DNA of 64,000 bases, from contig DASRER010000022.1 in assembly GCA_035651995.1 (NCBI GenBank), forward strand, positions 124,001 to 188,000. The letters are read 5' to 3'. Positions 18,572-27,470 of this stretch are shown here, in pieces. The notes below the pieces were generated by a model that was not told where the DNA came from, did no database searches, and worked only from the letters and a program-made list of their open reading frames with translations. The stretch is from Terriglobales bacterium. Lineage in GTDB: Bacteria > Acidobacteriota > Terriglobia > Terriglobales > Acidobacteriaceae. Both the position numbers and the translations under genes were made by a program. Numbering within the stretch: position 1 is the stretch's first letter; each line of letters starts with the position of its first letter.

Positions 18572-18856
18572 ATGGGACTCTACTCGCACTACGACCACGC
18601 CCACACGCATCCCGTAAACCGCGCCCTCCATATGCTCGCCATTCCGGTGGGCTTTTCATCCGTCTTCGTTGTCTGGTTTCACCCCCTCATCGCCGCCATG
18701 CTGATTCCGGCGGCCTTCGCGCTCGCCTGGATCGGCCACCTCATCGAAGGAAACAAGCCCGCCTTCCTCACCAATCCGGTTCACGTGTTTGTCGCTCCGC
18801 TCTGGCTCTTCCGCCGCCTCACCGGACGCAGCTCCGGCGCCGGCAAACCCGCCTGA
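18572..18856 (+). CDS. Mpo1-like (DUF962) small membrane protein
   Basis: 94 residues from ATG 18572. The N-terminal HYDHAHTHPVNRALHMLAIP has the histidine pattern of the Mpo1/DUF962 family, whose yeast member is an iron-dependent dioxygenase of 2-hydroxy fatty acids, and HLIEGNKPA supplies the second conserved His. Two hydrophobic segments (IPVGFSSVFVVWF and LIAAMLIPAAFALAWIG) make it an inner-membrane protein. Enzymatic activity is inferred from the family only. Confidence 0.78.
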   Translation: MGLYSHYDHAHTHPVNRALHMLAIPVGFSSVFVVWFHPLIAAMLIPAAFALAWIGHLIEGNKPAFLTNPVHVFVAPLWLFRRLTGRSSGAGKPA

Positions 18857-19070
18857 GTTCGATTCATCACCTGTCCCGTGCCCATACCGCGCCGTCCCGG
18901 TGCGCGGCATGTTCTTGCCCGAGAGCAGCTCTTGGGACCTCCTTTGAATGAAACTTTTGTGCTGTGCTCGCCGTAACAGTAATCAGTTCAGCGGTGACAA
19001 AAATCAACGTGAACCGTCTTATTCACGACAACACATTCGTCTATAGCAGTGAAGGCAATTGGGGGACGTC

Positions 19071-19184
19071 ATGGGAGCCGAGTGGAATAAGTACATTGAC
19101 AGCACACCGCTGCGCATCGCGCTGATCGCGGTGGGCCTGGTGATTTGGGGAGCAGCGGTCGTTGCTCTGCTGGCTGCCGCCTAG
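19071..19184 (+). CDS. 37-residue single-helix membrane peptide
   Basis: This small gene encodes a polar start (MGAEWNKYIDSTPLR) followed by one hydrophobic helix of about 20 residues ending AAVVALLAAA. A purine-rich site (GGGGGA) stands 4-5 bases before the ATG, and the preceding 200 bases are less GC-rich than average, as expected of a promoter region. The shape, a charged N-tail and one helix at the C-terminus, is that of small membrane regulators or tail-anchored peptides. No homologue is known to me. Confidence 0.5.
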   Translation: MGAEWNKYIDSTPLRIALIAVGLVIWGAAVVALLAAA

Positions 19185-19195
19185 GGCGCCGAGTT

Positions 19196-19220
19196 GTAGA
19201 GGCGCAGCTTGCTGCGTCGC
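19196..19220. repeat. Palindromic element L, GC-rich variant
   Basis: GGCGCAGC-TT-GCTGCGTC forms an 8-bp stem with one G:T pair and begins with GTAGAG like the copies at 40918, 43503 and 58596. Confidence 0.6.
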
Positions 19221-19241
19221 CGCGCGGATGGGGCGGCCGCG

Positions 19242-20495
<1,254 letters not shown>

Positions 20496-20652
20496 CGGAG
20501 ATACAATTTTACCACTTGGAATCCAAAGCGCGTCGACGAGGCGAACCTGGCCAGTCCGAAGAAATCGCCCGTCTTTGCTGGGAACGGGTCCCAGTGCTCG
20601 CACCCAAGCGGGGCCTTTCTGGAGCCACCTCCAAAATGTCATATCATGACGC

Positions 20653-20681
20653 TTGACAGTGCGGCGACATCTAACTATTCC
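20653..20681 (+). promoter_or_regulatory. Possible sigma-70 promoter for the secreted protein genes
   Basis: TTGACA at 20653-20658, a perfect -35, is followed 17 bases later by TATTCC, a weak -10. The location 70 bases before the gene at 20748 and the low GC content of the region are supportive. Confidence 0.35.
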
Positions 20682-20747
20682 TGGTGCTCTGCTGATTAGA
20701 ATGTCCACGCTCGATCATTGCCTTAGTTTCCATAGGAGCGAGCTTAG

Positions 20748-21404
20748 ATGAAAAGGATGCTGATCATCTTGATCGTTGTAGGGGCGCTTGCGACAGCATG
20801 GTCACAAACAGGCAAGCCGTCTGGGCGGCTGGATGAGTTGGCCCGTCGAGCCAGGGCTGAGGGCAGGTCAGAGGTCCAGATCGGTATCGGAGATATCGAA
20901 ACGTTAGACGCAAGCTCCCTCACAGAGGCGCTGTCAAACTTCACGGTTGTACTCGCGCAGCCAATTACCAGTATTTCGGTAAGGCGTGGGGACAGCATTG
21001 TTACTTGGACAAAGTTCAACGCCATCGAGTTCCTCGCACTCCGGCCAAATTGCGAGGCCTGCTCCTTCCGCCAGGAGCCGCCGGAGACTTTACTGCCGTT
21101 CGGCTCGAACCAATTTGTGCTTCCGATCCCAGGGGGCACTGTGGATGTAGAAGGCATCAAGGTGCGCTCTTCCGGAAAGCATACTGTTCTCTTTGAACCC
21201 GGAAAGACGTACTTGCTGCTGTTAAACATGAACTCGATCGGCCAGGCACGTTTGGACGCTGGCGTCTCGGGCGCCTTTTTTGTAAATGACGACGGCACTA
21301 TCCGACCCATATCGAAGCACAACGTGCGCTGGGCAAAAGAGCTGCAAGAACACTATCCGTCAGTCGCAGCAGTGAGGGGAGCCACAAAGCCAGCCTCGAA
21401 GTAA
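20748..21404 (+). CDS. Exported protein of unknown function
   Basis: 218 residues with an ATG preceded by GGAG. Residues 1-20 (MKRMLIILIVVGALATAWSQ) are a signal peptide. The mature part has a beta-rich look, with SVRRGDSIVTWTKFN, two cysteines close together in PNCEACSF that may form a disulfide or bind a ligand, and a FEPGKTYLLLLN segment. Codon use is visibly less GC-biased than in the flanking operons. It abuts the protease gene, so the two may be co-transcribed. I do not recognise the family. Confidence 0.7.
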   Translation: MKRMLIILIVVGALATAWSQTGKPSGRLDELARRARAEGRSEVQIGIGDIETLDASSLTEALSNFTVVLAQPITSISVRRGDSIVTWTKFNAIEFLALRPNCEACSFRQEPPETLLPFGSNQFVLPIPGGTVDVEGIKVRSSGKHTVLFEPGKTYLLLLNMNSIGQARLDAGVSGAFFVNDDGTIRPISKHNVRWAKELQEHYPSVAAVRGATKPASK

Positions 21405-21457
21405 TGGAAAACGGGCCCAGAAGGTTGCAGAGTCGCAGTGCGAAGAGGGCGCGAACG

Positions 21458-22108
21458 ATGAGGATACGACTCGTCCTGATGGTACCCATTCTCCTGACGT
21501 GTACTCATTTGACTGCCCAGTGCGTCGATTGCCGCTACAACGAAGAGATATTGGCAGGGCACGGTGCAGCGTCATCCACTGACAACCGGCGGAAGATTAC
21601 GGTGTCGCTCGGTGACGTGACCGGCCTGAGTAGCGCTGACATCCAGACGGCAATGGCCTGTGCTCGGGATCAGTGGAACAACGCCACCGATCAATTCGGC
21701 AACAAAACTGGTTTCTTTTTCGTAACCGATCAAAGCCACGTTATTAGCAATCCCTCTGACATAACCATATCCTCCGGAACGGTTGACGGCGGAGCTGCAC
21801 TCCTCAACACAAACCAATCCTCCCCGTGGACCATGACACTGGATCCTAACTATAATACAAGCCCACAATACAGCGCTGCGGAACTCTGTGGTCGCATTGC
21901 TCATGAACTCGGTCACGCTATCGGCCTCGGAAACGGCGATGGCAGCTGTTCCACCATCATGAATACTTCCACAACCACTGGTCATCGGACGGACAACACT
22001 GTAGCAGCCGGTGATGTTGCCAAATCGAATCAGTTTCTAAACAATCAAGTAGCTAATTGTCACCAGGCGATCAACTCTAGTGTGGATACCGTCCCCCACG
22101 GATCCTAG
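21458..22108 (+). CDS. Exported matrixin-like (metzincin) protease domain, probably the N-terminal half of a split gene
   Basis: 216 residues from ATG 21458, where a signal peptide begins ([21 protein letters not shown]); an earlier ATG at 21404 overlaps the previous stop but adds an unlikely basic leader. The zinc motif is [11 protein letters not shown] followed by a Met-turn-like STIMN. The two first histidines and the catalytic Glu are intact, but the third ligand, normally His (or Asp), is Asn. The ORF ends shortly after a run of five C bases, and the protein then continues in the next frame (22080). Function: secreted peptidase if zinc is still bound; otherwise an inactive relative. Confidence 0.65.
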   Translation: MRIRLVLMVPILLTCTHLTAQCVDCRYNEEILAGHGAASSTDNRRKITVSLGDVTGLSSADIQTAMACARDQWNNATDQFGNKTGFFFVTDQSHVISNPSDITISSGTVDGGAALLNTNQSSPWTMTLDPNYNTSPQYSAAELCGRIAHELGHAIGLGNGDGSCSTIMNTSTTTGHRTDNTVAAGDVAKSNQFLNNQVANCHQAINSSVDTVPHGS

Positions 22109-22877
22109 CAGCGGTCCTTGCGTAAACAGTCCGGATCCGTATTGCTCGCAAGCTTGGGCCTGTCAGGACTCCGGTGGATCCTGGAATGAACTCGAGCATG
22201 AGTGTCACTACCAAGGGCCCGAATCCCCCGTCATTGTTGATGCCGTGGGTGAGGGTTTCCACCTGACGAGTGCACCGGACGGCGTCGAGTTTGACATCGA
22301 AGCGCGTGGTCGGCCGTTGCAAGTGGCATGGACTGATCCAGCCTATTCCAACGCGTTCCTTGTCTTGGATCGTAATGGCAACGGTCGCATTGACAACGGC
22401 TCTGAATTGTTCGGCAACTTCACTCCGCAGCCGCCTTCGGCCACGCCCAATGGTTTTGCTGCGCTCGCCGAGTTCGACAAACCCGTCAATGGTGGGAACG
22501 GCGATGGCGTGATTGACAGCCGCGACGTGGTCTACTACAACCTACGCCTTTGGCGCGATGCGAACCACAACGGCATCTCCGAAGCCAGCGAGCTCTATAC
22601 CCTGCCGCAGCTCGGCATAGCGTCCATCTCATTGGATTATCGGCAGGCAAGCCGACGCGACGAATTCGGCAACATATTCCGATATCGCGCCAAGGTGAAC
22701 GGCAACAGCCATTCCGACGCCGGCCGATGGGCGTATGATGTGTTTCTCCAGAAAGGCCAGCCGACTGCGCGCCTGACCATCGCCCGACCTGCGCGCCACG
22801 CGAATATCGAACTTAACCGACTCTGGTCTAGCGCTGCGGAGGTGGATTCGGGCTTCGGTGATTTCGTAAGGCCCTAG
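22080..22877 (+). CDS. EF-hand-like calcium-binding domain, probably the C-terminal half of the same gene
   Basis: 265 codons from a GTG that lies inside the preceding ORF, overlapping it by 29 bases in the +1 frame; there is no ribosome site and no signal peptide. Three calcium-loop-like motifs occur: [29 protein letters not shown] and [14 protein letters not shown]. The N-terminal part has six cysteines ([21 protein letters not shown]), an extracellular feature. Removing one C from the run at 22093-22097 would join both ORFs without a break, as VDTVP-TDPSSG. The parts are therefore best read as one exported protein with a frameshift or sequencing error. Confidence 0.65.
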   Translation: MWIPSPTDPSSGPCVNSPDPYCSQAWACQDSGGSWNELEHECHYQGPESPVIVDAVGEGFHLTSAPDGVEFDIEARGRPLQVAWTDPAYSNAFLVLDRNGNGRIDNGSELFGNFTPQPPSATPNGFAALAEFDKPVNGGNGDGVIDSRDVVYYNLRLWRDANHNGISEASELYTLPQLGIASISLDYRQASRRDEFGNIFRYRAKVNGNSHSDAGRWAYDVFLQKGQPTARLTIARPARHANIELNRLWSSAAEVDSGFGDFVRP

Positions 22878-23011
22878 GGCAGGAATCTTGGACAGCTCGG
22901 TACGCTCGTTGCGAAGGGATGAAAATCCCGGTGCTCATGTCTGCCCATTCGGTCCGAGTTCCGCCTCGCACAAAAAACTTTTCCCGACCTGTAATCCCAC
23001 TTTCGTGCCCC

Positions 23012-23068
23012 TCGTCCATACACACAGCGCGGATAGCTCAATTTGAGAACAAACACGGATGGACGAGG
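23012..23068. repeat. 10-bp perfect inverted repeat
   Basis: CCTCGTCCAT (23012-23021) matches ATGGACGAGG (23059-23068) around a 37-base loop. It lies in the 405-base gap between the EF-hand ORF and the sigma factor gene; the rest of that gap holds no recognised gene. Confidence 0.6.
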
Positions 23069-23112
23069 GTTGGGTCGTCCGCGCTGCTCATCTTCCTCCC
23101 TTGGCAAGCCGT

Positions 23113-23151
23113 AACCGGTGGCCGCGATCCACCGGTTGCGGCAAACCTTTT
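23113..23151 (+). terminator. Hairpin with T-run upstream of the sigma factor
   Basis: AACCGGTGG (23113-23121) pairs perfectly with CCACCGGTT (23129-23137); ten bases later comes CCTTTTT. It may end the transcript of the accessory block. Confidence 0.5.
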
Positions 23152-23152
23152 T

Positions 23153-23180
23153 AGCTGGCAGCCAGAAGCCAGTAGCGCCT
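23153..23180. repeat. Heptad array between terminator and sigma factor gene
   Basis: Units AGCTGGC, AGCCAGA, AGCCAGT, AGCGCCT follow each other in register. AGCCAGA recurs in the array at 61841-61924. Confidence 0.6.
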
Positions 23181-23282
23181 TTCGCAAGGCCACCCGCCAA
23201 AATCGTTCTCCCAACGCATCTCCAAAATCGCAGCGGGGTTTGTAAACTCTGGAACCCCTCTGTCGTCAGATAGGAGTAAGGG

Positions 23283-23903
23283 ATGGAGCACACCCTGAAG
23301 GCAGCCCTCGGCCAGCAGGTGCGCGAAACATCGCTCCTGGATCAAACAGCGCTCGACGACTTCGATTCGGTCGTCGTCGCTCACCAGCGGCGCGTGTACC
23401 GCGTACTGTTGGGCTTGCTGCGCGATCCCGACGCAGCCGAGACGCTCACCCAGGAGTGCTTCCTGCGCGCTTACCAGGCGCGATCGAGCTTTCGCGGCGA
23501 AGCCAGCATCGGCACCTGGCTCATCCGCATCGCGGTCAACTTGGCGCGCGACTACGGACGCAGCCGCCGTACTGCTTTCTGGCGACGTCTCTTTGCCAGC
23601 GACCCGGAAGAGGTCGCCCTCGCCGAGCAAAACCTGCCCGGCCGGCAGGCGTCGGCCGAGCAGCAGATGCTGGCGCGCGAGGAGTTGCAGGCGGTCTGGA
23701 GCGCGGTCGAGACGCTTTCCGGCCAGCAGCGCGCGGTGTTCGTGTTGCGCTTCGTCGAGGAGCTGACTTTGGAAGAGATCGCGCAGGCCACGTCGCTGAG
23801 TGTAGGCACCATCAAGAGTCACCTGGCGCGCGCCGTCAGCGCCGTGCGCCGCAAGGTTCGCGGAACAGAAGCCACGGCTGCGCTTGTCAGCGGAAGCCGA
23901 TAA
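23283..23903 (+). CDS. ECF-type RNA polymerase sigma factor
   Basis: 206 residues; GGAG lies 7 bases before the ATG. Sigma region 2 is clear: VVAHQRRVYRVLLGLLRDPDAAET, LTQECFLRAYQ and RGEASIGTWLIRIAVNLARD. After a linker of about 60 residues, region 4 is LEEIAQATSLSVGTIKSHLARAV. It should direct polymerase to envelope-stress-type promoters and is followed by a zinc-finger anti-sigma-like gene (67 bases) and a Spy-like gene, so the three probably form one stress-response unit. Confidence 0.92.
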   Translation: MEHTLKAALGQQVRETSLLDQTALDDFDSVVVAHQRRVYRVLLGLLRDPDAAETLTQECFLRAYQARSSFRGEASIGTWLIRIAVNLARDYGRSRRTAFWRRLFASDPEEVALAEQNLPGRQASAEQQMLAREELQAVWSAVETLSGQQRAVFVLRFVEELTLEEIAQATSLSVGTIKSHLARAVSAVRRKVRGTEATAALVSGSR

Positions 23904-23942
23904 TTCGCTCTTTGACTTAGGGTCTGTAGCATTCTGCCTGTG

Positions 23943-23970
23943 AACCGAGATTTGAGACCTGAGAACTGAC
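23943..23970. repeat. Heptad array ending exactly at a start codon
   Basis: Four units AACCGAG, ATTTGAG, ACCTGAG, AACTGAC fill the bases directly before the ATG at 23971. AACTGAC also occurs in the array at 36156-36204. There is no separate ribosome site, so the units themselves (GAG) may serve as one. Confidence 0.75.
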
Positions 23971-24495
23971 ATGAGCGTGCACCTGAACGAACAACAACTC
24001 GCCGAATGGCTGCTCGGCTCGGCCGACGCGGCCGTTGCCGGACACATCGAGCTCTGTTCGGCCTGCCGCCATGAGGCCGATTCACTCGAGCGCCAGCTGG
24101 CGCTCTTCCGCGACTCGGTGCACGCCGCCGCCACCCGCGACGAATTTGCCTGGATGCGGCAGCGCGCCGCCATTGCCCAGGCTCTGCGTCCCAGCCCGTC
24201 GTTCACTTCGCTGCGCTGGGCCCTGGCCGGCAGCCTGTGCGCCGCCCTGCTCGCGACCGTGATGATCACGCAGGCGCCCGAGCCGGCAGCTCTTGCACCG
24301 GTGCACACCAGCGCCGCCGACGCCGCTGACGACGCGCTGCTGCTCCAGATCCAGAGCGACCTGGCGCGTCCCGTGCCGGCCGCGCTGCAGCCCGCGCAGG
24401 TCATCGCCAACGAGCGCAGTGCGCGGCTGCAAGCCAGTGCAGGTGGTCTGGGCGGGAATCCGGTTCGCAGTAACAGGGCCAATCACGAGGATTAG
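23971..24495 (+). CDS. Anti-sigma factor-like membrane protein with a zinc-finger motif
   Basis: 174 residues. The N-terminal domain carries the HIELCSACRHE segment, the H-x3-C-x2-C end of a ZAS-type anti-sigma zinc finger, after a helix LNEQQLAEWLLG. One membrane helix lies at about 78-100 (LRWALAGSLCAALLATVMI), and a C-terminal periplasmic tail of about 70 residues follows. By position and architecture it should hold the ECF sigma factor at the membrane until a periplasmic signal releases it. Confidence 0.8.
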   Translation: MSVHLNEQQLAEWLLGSADAAVAGHIELCSACRHEADSLERQLALFRDSVHAAATRDEFAWMRQRAAIAQALRPSPSFTSLRWALAGSLCAALLATVMITQAPEPAALAPVHTSAADAADDALLLQIQSDLARPVPAALQPAQVIANERSARLQASAGGLGGNPVRSNRANHED

Positions 24496-24557
24496 TTTTC
24501 CGTGCCGGCCGCTGCGCACAGCGTGCCGGAGTCGTCCACCGCAGGAGAGCCACAACT

Positions 24558-25256
24558 ATGAAGATGTTCCACAAAGCCTTGCCTGTGTCCCTCAGCTGTG
24601 TCCTTGCCCTGGCCGGCGCGGCCTCGGCGCAGGTTGAACCTCCACCGCTGGCCCCAGGCGGCGGCATCACCATCGAAGCCCCCGGCCCCGATCCCGGTGG
24701 GCCGCAAGGCGACCGTGTGTTCTTCACGCGTCGCGTTGAGGGTCCCATGCGCGGCGAGATGGGCTTGCACCACGGTCCCATGGGCAAGTGGTGGAAGAAC
24801 TCCGAGCTGGTTCAGCAGCTCGGCATCAACGACACGCAGGTGCAGCAGATCGAAAAGAGCTTCCAGGACCACCGCCTCCAGCTCATTGACCTGCACGCCA
24901 ACCTGGAGAAGCAGGAAGCGCTGCTCGAGCCCATGATCGAGGCCGACCGCCCCGACGAGGCGCAGGTCATCTCGCAGATCGACAAGGTTGCCCAGGCGCG
25001 CGCCGCGCTCGAGAAATCGAACGCGCAGATGATGCTCGGCATCCGTCGCGTCCTCACGCCCGACCAGTGGAAGAAGCTGCAGGCCCGCGAGCATTCACCG
25101 CGCATGTTCTTCCGCCGCGTCGGTCCCGGTGAAGGATTTCTTAAGGGCGGACCTGAGGGCGGGCGGCACATGCGTCGTCGCGTCCCCGGCCCTGGCCAGC
25201 CACAAACCGCCCCCGCTCCGCCGCCACCACAGCGCCAGCCCGGCGATGATCAGTAA
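24558..25256 (+). CDS. Spy/CpxP-like periplasmic protein
   Basis: 232 residues; CAGGAGAG stands upstream of the ATG. Residues 1-25 are a signal peptide ending ASAQ. After a Pro/Gly-rich linker, a helical domain (SELVQQLGINDTQVQQIEKS onward) ends in LTPDQWKKLQ, the LTxxQ motif of Spy and CpxP. The C-terminus is a Pro/Gln-rich tail. Such proteins are periplasmic chaperones induced by envelope stress, which fits the sigma/anti-sigma pair directly upstream. The basic/Met-rich stretch MRGEMGLHHGPMGKW might bind metal. Confidence 0.8.
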   Translation: MKMFHKALPVSLSCVLALAGAASAQVEPPPLAPGGGITIEAPGPDPGGPQGDRVFFTRRVEGPMRGEMGLHHGPMGKWWKNSELVQQLGINDTQVQQIEKSFQDHRLQLIDLHANLEKQEALLEPMIEADRPDEAQVISQIDKVAQARAALEKSNAQMMLGIRRVLTPDQWKKLQAREHSPRMFFRRVGPGEGFLKGGPEGGRHMRRRVPGPGQPQTAPAPPPPQRQPGDDQ

Positions 25257-25275
25257 CGGATTGGGCCAGGACTTC

Positions 25276-25306
25276 GGCCACCGAGCCTCTCGGTGGCCCT
25301 TGTTTT
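25276..25306 (+). terminator. Rho-independent terminator after the Spy-like gene
   Basis: Perfect 10-bp stem GGCCACCGAG/CTCGGTGGCC with a 3-base loop, followed by CTTGTTTTG. It excludes the GTG at 25293 as the uppS start. Confidence 0.9.
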
Positions 25307-25394
25307 GTGGCGTGTCATTCTCTGTGCCTCTGTGGTGGACGCTGTCTTCCAGGTGCTATCCTTGACCGCAACGCATTCCCCTGAGGGCAGGCAT

Positions 25395-26201
25395 TTGCGG
25401 CACATCGTACCCGCCGGACTCGACCGCAAAGAGGCGGCAGTCTGGAGCAAGCTCGACCCCGAGCGGCTTCCGAAGCACATCGCGATCATCATGGATGGCA
25501 ATGGCCGCTGGGCGCGCCGCCGCCACCTGCCGCGCGTCGCCGGACACCGCGCCGGCGTCGCCGCCGTCCGCAGCACCGTCGAGACAGCCGCCCGCATCGG
25601 CGTCGAATCCGTCACGCTCTACGCCTTCTCCGTCGAAAACTGGCAGCGCCGCCCCGAGCTCGAAGTCGACTTCCTGATGGCCCTGCTCCGCCGCTACCTG
25701 CGCCAGGAGATGCCCACCCTCAAGCGCAACAACATCCGCCTGGAATACATCGGGCGCCACCACGAACTCCCGCCCAAGGTCCGCGAGCGCATGGCCTGGG
25801 CGCAGCTGGAAACTGCCCAGTGCACTGGCATGCGCCTCACGCTCGCGCTCAACTACGGCGCGCGCAGCGAGCTGGTTGACGCCTTCAACCGGATCGTGCA
25901 GAAGGCCGCCAACAACGGTGGCATCGAGCACCTCACCATCGACGAAGAAGCCGTCCGCCGCCACCTCTACACCAGCCACATGCCCGATCCCGACCTCGTC
26001 GTCCGCACCAGCGGCGAGATGCGGCTCAGCAACTTCCTCCTCTGGCAGGTCGCCTACGCCGAAATCTACGTGACCGAAACCCTGTGGCCCGATTTCCGCG
26101 GCATTCACCTGCTCGAAGCCATCGCCGAATACCAGAAGCGCGAGCGCCGCTACGGCGGCCTCGCTCCCGCCCGCGACCACGCCGGTTCCCGCCGCGTCTA
26201 G
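25395..26201 (+). CDS. uppS: Undecaprenyl diphosphate synthase
   Basis: 268 residues from a TTG at 25395, chosen because GAGGGCAGG lies just before it and the upstream GTG is inside a terminator stem. The signature HIAIIMDGNGRWA contains the catalytic Asp; VAGHRAGVAAVR, LYAFSVENWQRR and the C-terminal DPDLVVRTSGEMRLSNFLLWQ with WPDF follow. It makes the C55 lipid carrier for peptidoglycan and is the first gene of a uppS-cdsA-dxr-rseP group. Confidence 0.93.
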   Translation: MRHIVPAGLDRKEAAVWSKLDPERLPKHIAIIMDGNGRWARRRHLPRVAGHRAGVAAVRSTVETAARIGVESVTLYAFSVENWQRRPELEVDFLMALLRRYLRQEMPTLKRNNIRLEYIGRHHELPPKVRERMAWAQLETAQCTGMRLTLALNYGARSELVDAFNRIVQKAANNGGIEHLTIDEEAVRRHLYTSHMPDPDLVVRTSGEMRLSNFLLWQVAYAEIYVTETLWPDFRGIHLLEAIAEYQKRERRYGGLAPARDHAGSRRV

Positions 26202-26213
26202 CGGATCAAGGCC

Positions 26214-26291
26214 CTTTCACACGAAGGACACGAAGGTTGCACAAAGGAAATTCAGAAACTCGCCTTGTGCGCCTTTCGTGTTTTTTGTGCG
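26214..26291. repeat. Inverted 9-base-period repeat B, copy with both arms
   Basis: The left arm has CACGAAGGA twice; the right arm 26262-26291 has CCTTGTGCG and CTTTCGTG. The arms are complementary over most of their length and could form a long imperfect stem between uppS and cdsA. Confidence 0.75.
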
Positions 26292-26413
26292 AACGAATTA
26301 GACCTAACGTCAGACACCTGGTTTTGGCCCCCGGTCAGCTAGAATGATCCGCCATTTCCACCGCACAGCTGCGCAGCCGCGAACTCTCCGCGCCTCCGCG
26401 GTGAAGCGACTTG

Positions 26414-27322
26414 ATGAAGAGAGTCCTCACAGCCCTAGTTCTTGCCCCGCTGGTCCTCGCCGCGGTCTTCTGGCTGCCCCTCTGGATTTTTTCCATCGTC
26501 GTCGGCGCCATCGCGCTCCTCGCCGCCCACGAATTCCTGAACATCGCAGAAACGGGCGGCATCGAAACCGTCCGCGGCGCCACGTTTCTGTTCATCGCGC
26601 TGCTCTTCGTCGCCTTTCCGCTGACGGCGAACTCGCACAGCTCGCTTCCCGTGGCCGGCGACATGGTGCTCGCCGTCCCGCTCTCGCCTCTCCTCGGACT
26701 CGCCGCCATCATTGCCGCAGCCTTCTTCACGCTCGCGCTCGGCATGCGCCGCGAAGACTTTGCCGGCTCGCTTCCCGGCGCCGCCGTCAGCGTCTTCGCC
26801 ATCCCGTACATCGCGCTTACTCTGGGCGCGCTGGTGCTCCTGCGCGACCTCCGCTTCGGCGCCTACTACATCCTTTATTTGTTCGTTGTGGTCTGGTCGG
26901 GCGACATCTTCGCCTACTACGCTGGACGCGCCTTCGGACGCCACCTCATGGCGCCGCGCGTCAGCCCCAAGAAGACGTGGGAGGGCGCCGTCGCCGGATT
27001 CATCTCCGCCACCGCCCTCGGCGCCGCGTTCTGGCTCTGCGCGCCGCAGATCACCGGCGCGCTCGCTCGCATCCACGCCCTCGGCCCGGCCACGCGCGGC
27101 ACCCTCGGCGCGCCGGTGCTCTGGCACGGAATCGTGCTTTCCGCCGTGCTCAACGCGATCGCCCAGGTCGGCGACCTCGTCGAATCCATGATCAAGCGCG
27201 GCTCGGGCGTAAAGGATTCCGGCACGCTCCTCCCGGGTCACGGCGGCATCCTCGACCGCATCGACGCGCTGCTCTTCGCCGCGCCGGTGATGTGGTACTG
27301 CGTCTTTCTCGCCGCTCTCTGA
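26414..27322 (+). CDS. cdsA: Phosphatidate cytidylyltransferase (CDP-diglyceride synthase)
   Basis: 302 residues from ATG 26414 (a TTG directly precedes it). Eight or so membrane helices, and the family signature region PKKTWEGAVAGF plus QVGDLVESMIKRGSGVKDSG and LPGHGGILDRID near the C-terminus. It activates phosphatidic acid as CDP-diacylglycerol, the common precursor of membrane phospholipids. It lies between uppS and dxr, the usual order. Confidence 0.93.
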   Translation: MKRVLTALVLAPLVLAAVFWLPLWIFSIVVGAIALLAAHEFLNIAETGGIETVRGATFLFIALLFVAFPLTANSHSSLPVAGDMVLAVPLSPLLGLAAIIAAAFFTLALGMRREDFAGSLPGAAVSVFAIPYIALTLGALVLLRDLRFGAYYILYLFVVVWSGDIFAYYAGRAFGRHLMAPRVSPKKTWEGAVAGFISATALGAAFWLCAPQITGALARIHALGPATRGTLGAPVLWHGIVLSAVLNAIAQVGDLVESMIKRGSGVKDSGTLLPGHGGILDRIDALLFAAPVMWYCVFLAAL

Positions 27323-27330
27323 CGTGAGCC

Positions 27331-27372
27331 CGGCAAACGACCGAGCGCCAACGACCAACGGCCAACGACGGA
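27331..27372. repeat. Six-unit heptad array after cdsA
   Basis: Six contiguous in-register units, beginning CGGCAAA/CGACCGA and including CGACCAA and CGGCCAA, occupy 27331-27372. CAA or a close variant closes most units. No inverted partner is near. Confidence 0.8.
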
Positions 27373-27470
27373 CTACCCAATCCAAGCCTCTGTTATCATG
27401 TTCCTTCAGCGTTAAATGAAGTTTGCGCGCAGGACGCGACCCTTCGCGCAGTCGTTCACGGTCCCCGACC

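Noticed and set aside
22080-22108. Programmed +1 frameshift in the protease gene
   Set aside because: The C-run is not followed by a typical slippery or pause signal that I can see; mutation or sequencing error is simpler, so I keep this only as an alternative.
25293-25394. Longer uppS starting at GTG 25293
   Set aside because: The codon lies in the stem of a strong terminator; the TTG at 25395 has a ribosome site and gives normal length.
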